From an uncultured Pseudanabaenaceae cyanobacterium (GTDB lineage: Bacteria > Cyanobacteriota > Cyanobacteriia > Pseudanabaenales > Pseudanabaenaceae): 64,000 bases of DNA. The notes under the pieces are model-generated. The model saw nothing but the letters and a program-made list of their open reading frames with translations, searched no databases and was not told the origin of the DNA. Of the stretch, positions 61,376 to 64,000 are shown piece after piece; the first letter of the stretch is position 1, and each line of letters opens with the position of its first letter. The DNA lies in NCBI GenBank assembly GCA_937927915.1, contig CALGKB010000008.1:1-64000 (forward strand), given 5' to 3'. A program made the position numbers and the translations under genes.

Positions 61376-62451
61376 AACTCCTGTTTATTTCCACCTCCGT
61401 TGGTGCCTTTGGCAGTGGTGTAGGGGGCGGTGTGGAACTCACCATCCAAAACCTAGCGCAATACCTTCTCCACAGAGGACATAGGGTGCATCTGGTTGCC
61501 CCCAGTGGTTCCCTCTCTCCCTACATACCGATCGTGGCGCTGCCCGGTGCCCTGCATAGTTTTGCCCAGAACAGCGATCGGGGTGACCCCATTCAATTTC
61601 CCAGTGACTCCGTGGTGGCGGCAATGCTGCAGTACGCCTATGCAATGCAAGACCGTTATGATTTGATTGTCAATTTTGCCTACGACTGGTTACCCTTTTA
61701 TCTCACCTCTTTTTTCACCACGCCCCTAATTCATTTTGTCAGTATGGGGTCAGTCAGTGATGCCCTCGACCATATTATTGTACAAACCGGCAGACAATTT
61801 CCCCGTCGTTTGGGGATGTATACCCATGTGCAAGCCCACAGTTTTGGTGACCCCCAATTAGAAGTAGAAATTCTGGGCAGTGGCATTGATTTAGACCGCT
61901 ATGTCTATGTAGAATCCCCCGCTGATTTTTATGTGTGGATTGGCAGAATCGCTCCCGAAAAAGGGTTAGAAGATGTGGCGGCAGTCAGTGCCCAGCTGGG
62001 CATAGAAGTACAAATTTTTGGCAAAATGCAAGAGGAGGCATACTGGCAGGAATGTAACGCCCTATATCCCCAGGCAAAATTACACTATCAAGGCTTTTTC
62101 CCCACGGAGGAACTGCAAGCAAGAATTGGTAGAGCACGCGCTCTGATTATGACTCCCAAATGGGTAGAAGCCTTTGGCAATGTGGCAATTGAAGCCCTCG
62201 CCTGCGGTGTGCCCGTAATTAGTTACGCCAGGGGAGGACCCGTAGAAATTATTCGCCACAATGAAACAGGTTACCTCGTAGAACCAGATAACATCGAAGC
62301 ACTAGCAGAAGCGATCGGGCGTATCGATCGGATTAGGAGGAGCAAATGCCGTGCCCAAGCGGAGAAAGAATATTCCCTAGAGGCTTTGGGGGAGAGATTT
62401 TTAGCCTGGTTTCAAGGGATCATCAACGGTGCGGGGGGGAGTAAATTATAA
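61372..62451 (+). CDS. Family 4 glycosyltransferase
   Basis: The 359-residue protein has the GT-B/GT4 layout. The N-terminal half holds the acceptor-binding GSGVGGGVELTIQNLAQYLL, and the C-terminal half the donor site WIGRIAPEKGLEDVAAVSAQ and EAFGNVAIEALACGVPVISY with the EX7E motif. It transfers a sugar from a nucleotide sugar, in a pathway probably shared with the LCP protein and the nucleotidyltransferase next to it. It overlaps the LCP gene by 4 bp. The MoxR gene follows with its start 26 bp after this stop. Confidence 0.92.
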   Translation: MKLLFISTSVGAFGSGVGGGVELTIQNLAQYLLHRGHRVHLVAPSGSLSPYIPIVALPGALHSFAQNSDRGDPIQFPSDSVVAAMLQYAYAMQDRYDLIVNFAYDWLPFYLTSFFTTPLIHFVSMGSVSDALDHIIVQTGRQFPRRLGMYTHVQAHSFGDPQLEVEILGSGIDLDRYVYVESPADFYVWIGRIAPEKGLEDVAAVSAQLGIEVQIFGKMQEEAYWQECNALYPQAKLHYQGFFPTEELQARIGRARALIMTPKWVEAFGNVAIEALACGVPVISYARGGPVEIIRHNETGYLVEPDNIEALAEAIGRIDRIRRSKCRAQAEKEYSLEALGERFLAWFQGIINGAGGSKL

Positions 62452-62476
62452 TTACATAGCTACCCCCACAGATGTT

Positions 62477-63424
62477 ATGGCAATTCACGATCGGTTTATC
62501 CAACTTCTAGAACTGCTGGGCAAAGTAATTCTGGGACAGGAAGAACTACAAAAACAATTACTAGTTGCTTTATTGGCGGGGGGGCACGTCATCCTAGAGG
62601 GAGTACCAGGCACAGGTAAAACCATGACCGTCAAAGTACTAGCCCGTTTAGTACAGGCAGAATTTCGCCGCATACAGTTGACCCCGGATGTTTTACCGTC
62701 GGATATTTTGGGGACAAACATCTTTGATCTAAGCAGTAGAACCTTTGTCTTAAAGCGGGGACCAATTTTCACGCAAATTCTCCTAGCAGATGAAATCAAC
62801 CGTACTCCCCCTAAAACGCAAGCTGCTCTCCTAGAGGCTATGGAAGAACAACAGGTGACCTTGGATGGGGAAACTCTCTTTTTATCGCCCCTCTTTTGGG
62901 TGATTGCCACCCAGAATCCCCTGGAATTTGAAGGTACCTATCCTCTACCGGAGGCACAACTCGATCGCTTTTTGTTTAAGTTATTAGTGACCTATCCCGA
63001 GCGGGCAGCGGAAAAACAGATGTTATCTGACAGTCATCAGAGTTTGGGGACAGCCAAGGAAAGACTGGAAAACATAGAAGGGTTGGTTACAGTAGAAGAC
63101 ATTCTGACCGCCCGCCAACTGGTAAAACAAGTGGAAGTCAAGGAAGTGATCTTTGATTATTTACTCGATCTATCCCAACGCACAAGACAACATCCCGATC
63201 TATCTTTAGGGGTATCTCCCCGTGCTCTAGTGGCGTGGTTACAGGCAGCAAAGGCAAAGGCTTGGATAGAAGGCAGACATTTTGTCACCCCTGATGATAT
63301 AAAGGGAGTAGCATTACCCCTGTTACGCCATCGTCTGTTGCTAAAGCCCGAAGCGCAATTGGACGGTTTGCAGGTAGATGGTGTCGTGACGCACTTACTC
63401 ACTCAAGTACCTGTACCAAGATGA
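62477..63424 (+). CDS. MoxR-family AAA+ ATPase
   Basis: The ATG at 62477 (MAIHDRFIQLLELLGKVILG) gives a 315-residue protein; the ORF track start adds 16 residues. It has Walker A ILEGVPGTGKTMTVKVLARL, Walker B and the MoxR-type insert in LLADEINRTPPKTQAALLEA, and ATQNPLEFEGTYPLPEAQLD with sensor 1. MoxR proteins act as chaperones for von Willebrand factor A-domain proteins; no such gene is visible before the window end. The stop overlaps the malic enzyme start (ATGA). Confidence 0.94.
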   Translation: MAIHDRFIQLLELLGKVILGQEELQKQLLVALLAGGHVILEGVPGTGKTMTVKVLARLVQAEFRRIQLTPDVLPSDILGTNIFDLSSRTFVLKRGPIFTQILLADEINRTPPKTQAALLEAMEEQQVTLDGETLFLSPLFWVIATQNPLEFEGTYPLPEAQLDRFLFKLLVTYPERAAEKQMLSDSHQSLGTAKERLENIEGLVTVEDILTARQLVKQVEVKEVIFDYLLDLSQRTRQHPDLSLGVSPRALVAWLQAAKAKAWIEGRHFVTPDDIKGVALPLLRHRLLLKPEAQLDGLQVDGVVTHLLTQVPVPR

Positions 63425-64000
63425 ACAATTCCCACCCCAATCCTAGCTACAGTATCAGTCTCAAGCTACGTCTGCCTAACCGTCCCGGTGCCCTTGCCAC
63501 TGTGATCAATGCCCTGGGAGAGAAGGGGGGCAATCTAGGGTGCATTGATCTGCTCAAACAAACCCCCGCCATTTCGGAGCGAGAAATTGTTGTCAATGCC
63601 AGCAGTGAACACCATGCCCTAGAGCTAGTAGAAGTGGCAAAACAGTTACCAGAGGTGGAGTTACTGAGTTGGCAAGACCGCACCTTTGCTCTCCATGAGG
63701 GGGGGAAAATTGCTGTCACTCCCAAGGTGGTAATTGCGCGGCAGGCAGACTTGGCGATGGTCTATACCCCTGGCGTGGGCAGAGTAAGCAAAGCTATTGC
63801 CGATGACCCCAGGGCTGTCTATCGTTATACCATCAAGGGCAACACGATCGGGATTGTCACCGATGGCAGTGCTGTCTTGGGTTTGGGAAATTTAGGACCA
63901 GAGGCTGCTTTACCAGTGATGGAGGGGAAGGCAATGTTGTTTAAGCAGTTTGCCGGTTTAGATGCTTTCCCTATTTGTTTGGCAACCCAGGATACAGAAG
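63421..64000 (+). CDS. NAD(P)-dependent malic enzyme with N-terminal ACT domain (3' end outside window)
   Basis: About 193 residues are visible. An ACT domain covers residues 10-90 (SISLKLRLPNRPGALATVIN, IDLLKQTPAISEREIVVNAS). The malic enzyme domain then begins: ADLAMVYTPGVGRVSKAIAD, YTIKGNTIGIVTDGSAVLGL and GPEAALPVMEGKAMLFKQFA with the catalytic tyrosine and lysine. The enzyme decarboxylates malate to pyruvate. The ACT domain suggests amino-acid or metabolite control, as in other ACT-malic enzymes of bacteria. It is not in the ORF track because it leaves the window. It is ATGA-coupled to MoxR. Confidence 0.93.
   Translation, partial: MNNSHPNPSYSISLKLRLPNRPGALATVINALGEKGGNLGCIDLLKQTPAISEREIVVNASSEHHALELVEVAKQLPEVELLSWQDRTFALHEGGKIAVTPKVVIARQADLAMVYTPGVGRVSKAIADDPRAVYRYTIKGNTIGIVTDGSAVLGLGNLGPEAALPVMEGKAMLFKQFAGLDAFPICLATQDTE

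Noticed and set aside
1-64000. CRISPR arrays, rRNA, complete insertion sequences, prophage or defence systems
   Set aside because: Searched for by eye on both strands; no regularly spaced repeats, rRNA stretches, intact transposases or phage and defence genes were found.

Overview
The window is cyanobacterial chromosome. The evidence is the oxygenic chlorophyll enzyme AcsF, cytochrome c6, phylloquinone-pathway enzymes MenA and MenG, a cyanobacterial ClpR, a short KaiA clock protein, cyanobacterial RpoZ with its DUF1818 neighbour, a PATAN-type response regulator, and dense CGATCG sites (the core of the HIP1 repeat). I cannot name a genus from sequence alone. Coding density is very high. Most genes are short collinear runs that often overlap by 4 bp, and the ten convergent gene pairs leave no intergenic space.

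Layout. 0-4.7 kb (minus): a chemotaxis/phototaxis cluster of cheR, PATAN response regulator, double CheW and an MCP cut by the window edge. 4.7-10.4 kb: lpxC, a secreted protein, a clpR-clpP-clpP cluster, lpdA, an aspartyl hydroxylase and a 51-aa small protein. 10.4-16.3 kb: a secreted TPR protein and an RND efflux pump with its lipoprotein adaptor. 16.5-20.4 kb: cysQ-like phosphatase, CHASE2 nucleotide cyclase, menG and a retropepsin-like protease. 20.4-29.6 kb: HNH protein, alpha/beta hydrolase, formyl-THF cyclo-ligase, a solute-binding protein with a large membrane-anchored partner, leuA, an orphan CheY-like regulator, rpoZ, a diguanylate cyclase and tRNA-Arg(ACG). 29.7-36.7 kb: acsF, glyA, ychF, rsmD, a VOC protein, purF and an MlaE permease. 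36.8-46.3 kb: petJ, TPR, lysC, two tandem lepB genes, a probably frameshifted membrane-protein gene, leuC, purS, menA, ribD reductase domain and rimO. 46.4-59 kb: a decayed gene, sat, a three-gene coupled run ending in a degenerate helicase-like protein, HAD phosphatase, yebC, orphan kaiA, pepA, and a small accessory island with an inverted repeat and gene remnants. 59-64 kb: envelope genes (SLH lipoprotein, sugar nucleotidyltransferase, LCP protein, glycosyltransferase), a MoxR ATPase and the start of an ACT-containing malic enzyme.

No complete mobile element, CRISPR array, rRNA or dedicated defence system is visible. The items I would follow first are the terminator-less convergent junctions, the chlamydial-type GlyA, the plant-type LeuC, the kaiA unlinked from kaiBC, the extra ClpP copy, the degenerate helicase coupled to coaBC, and the U_UUU_UUG frameshift site near 41.45 kb. 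Comparisons with proteins outside this window are from memory, not from a search.
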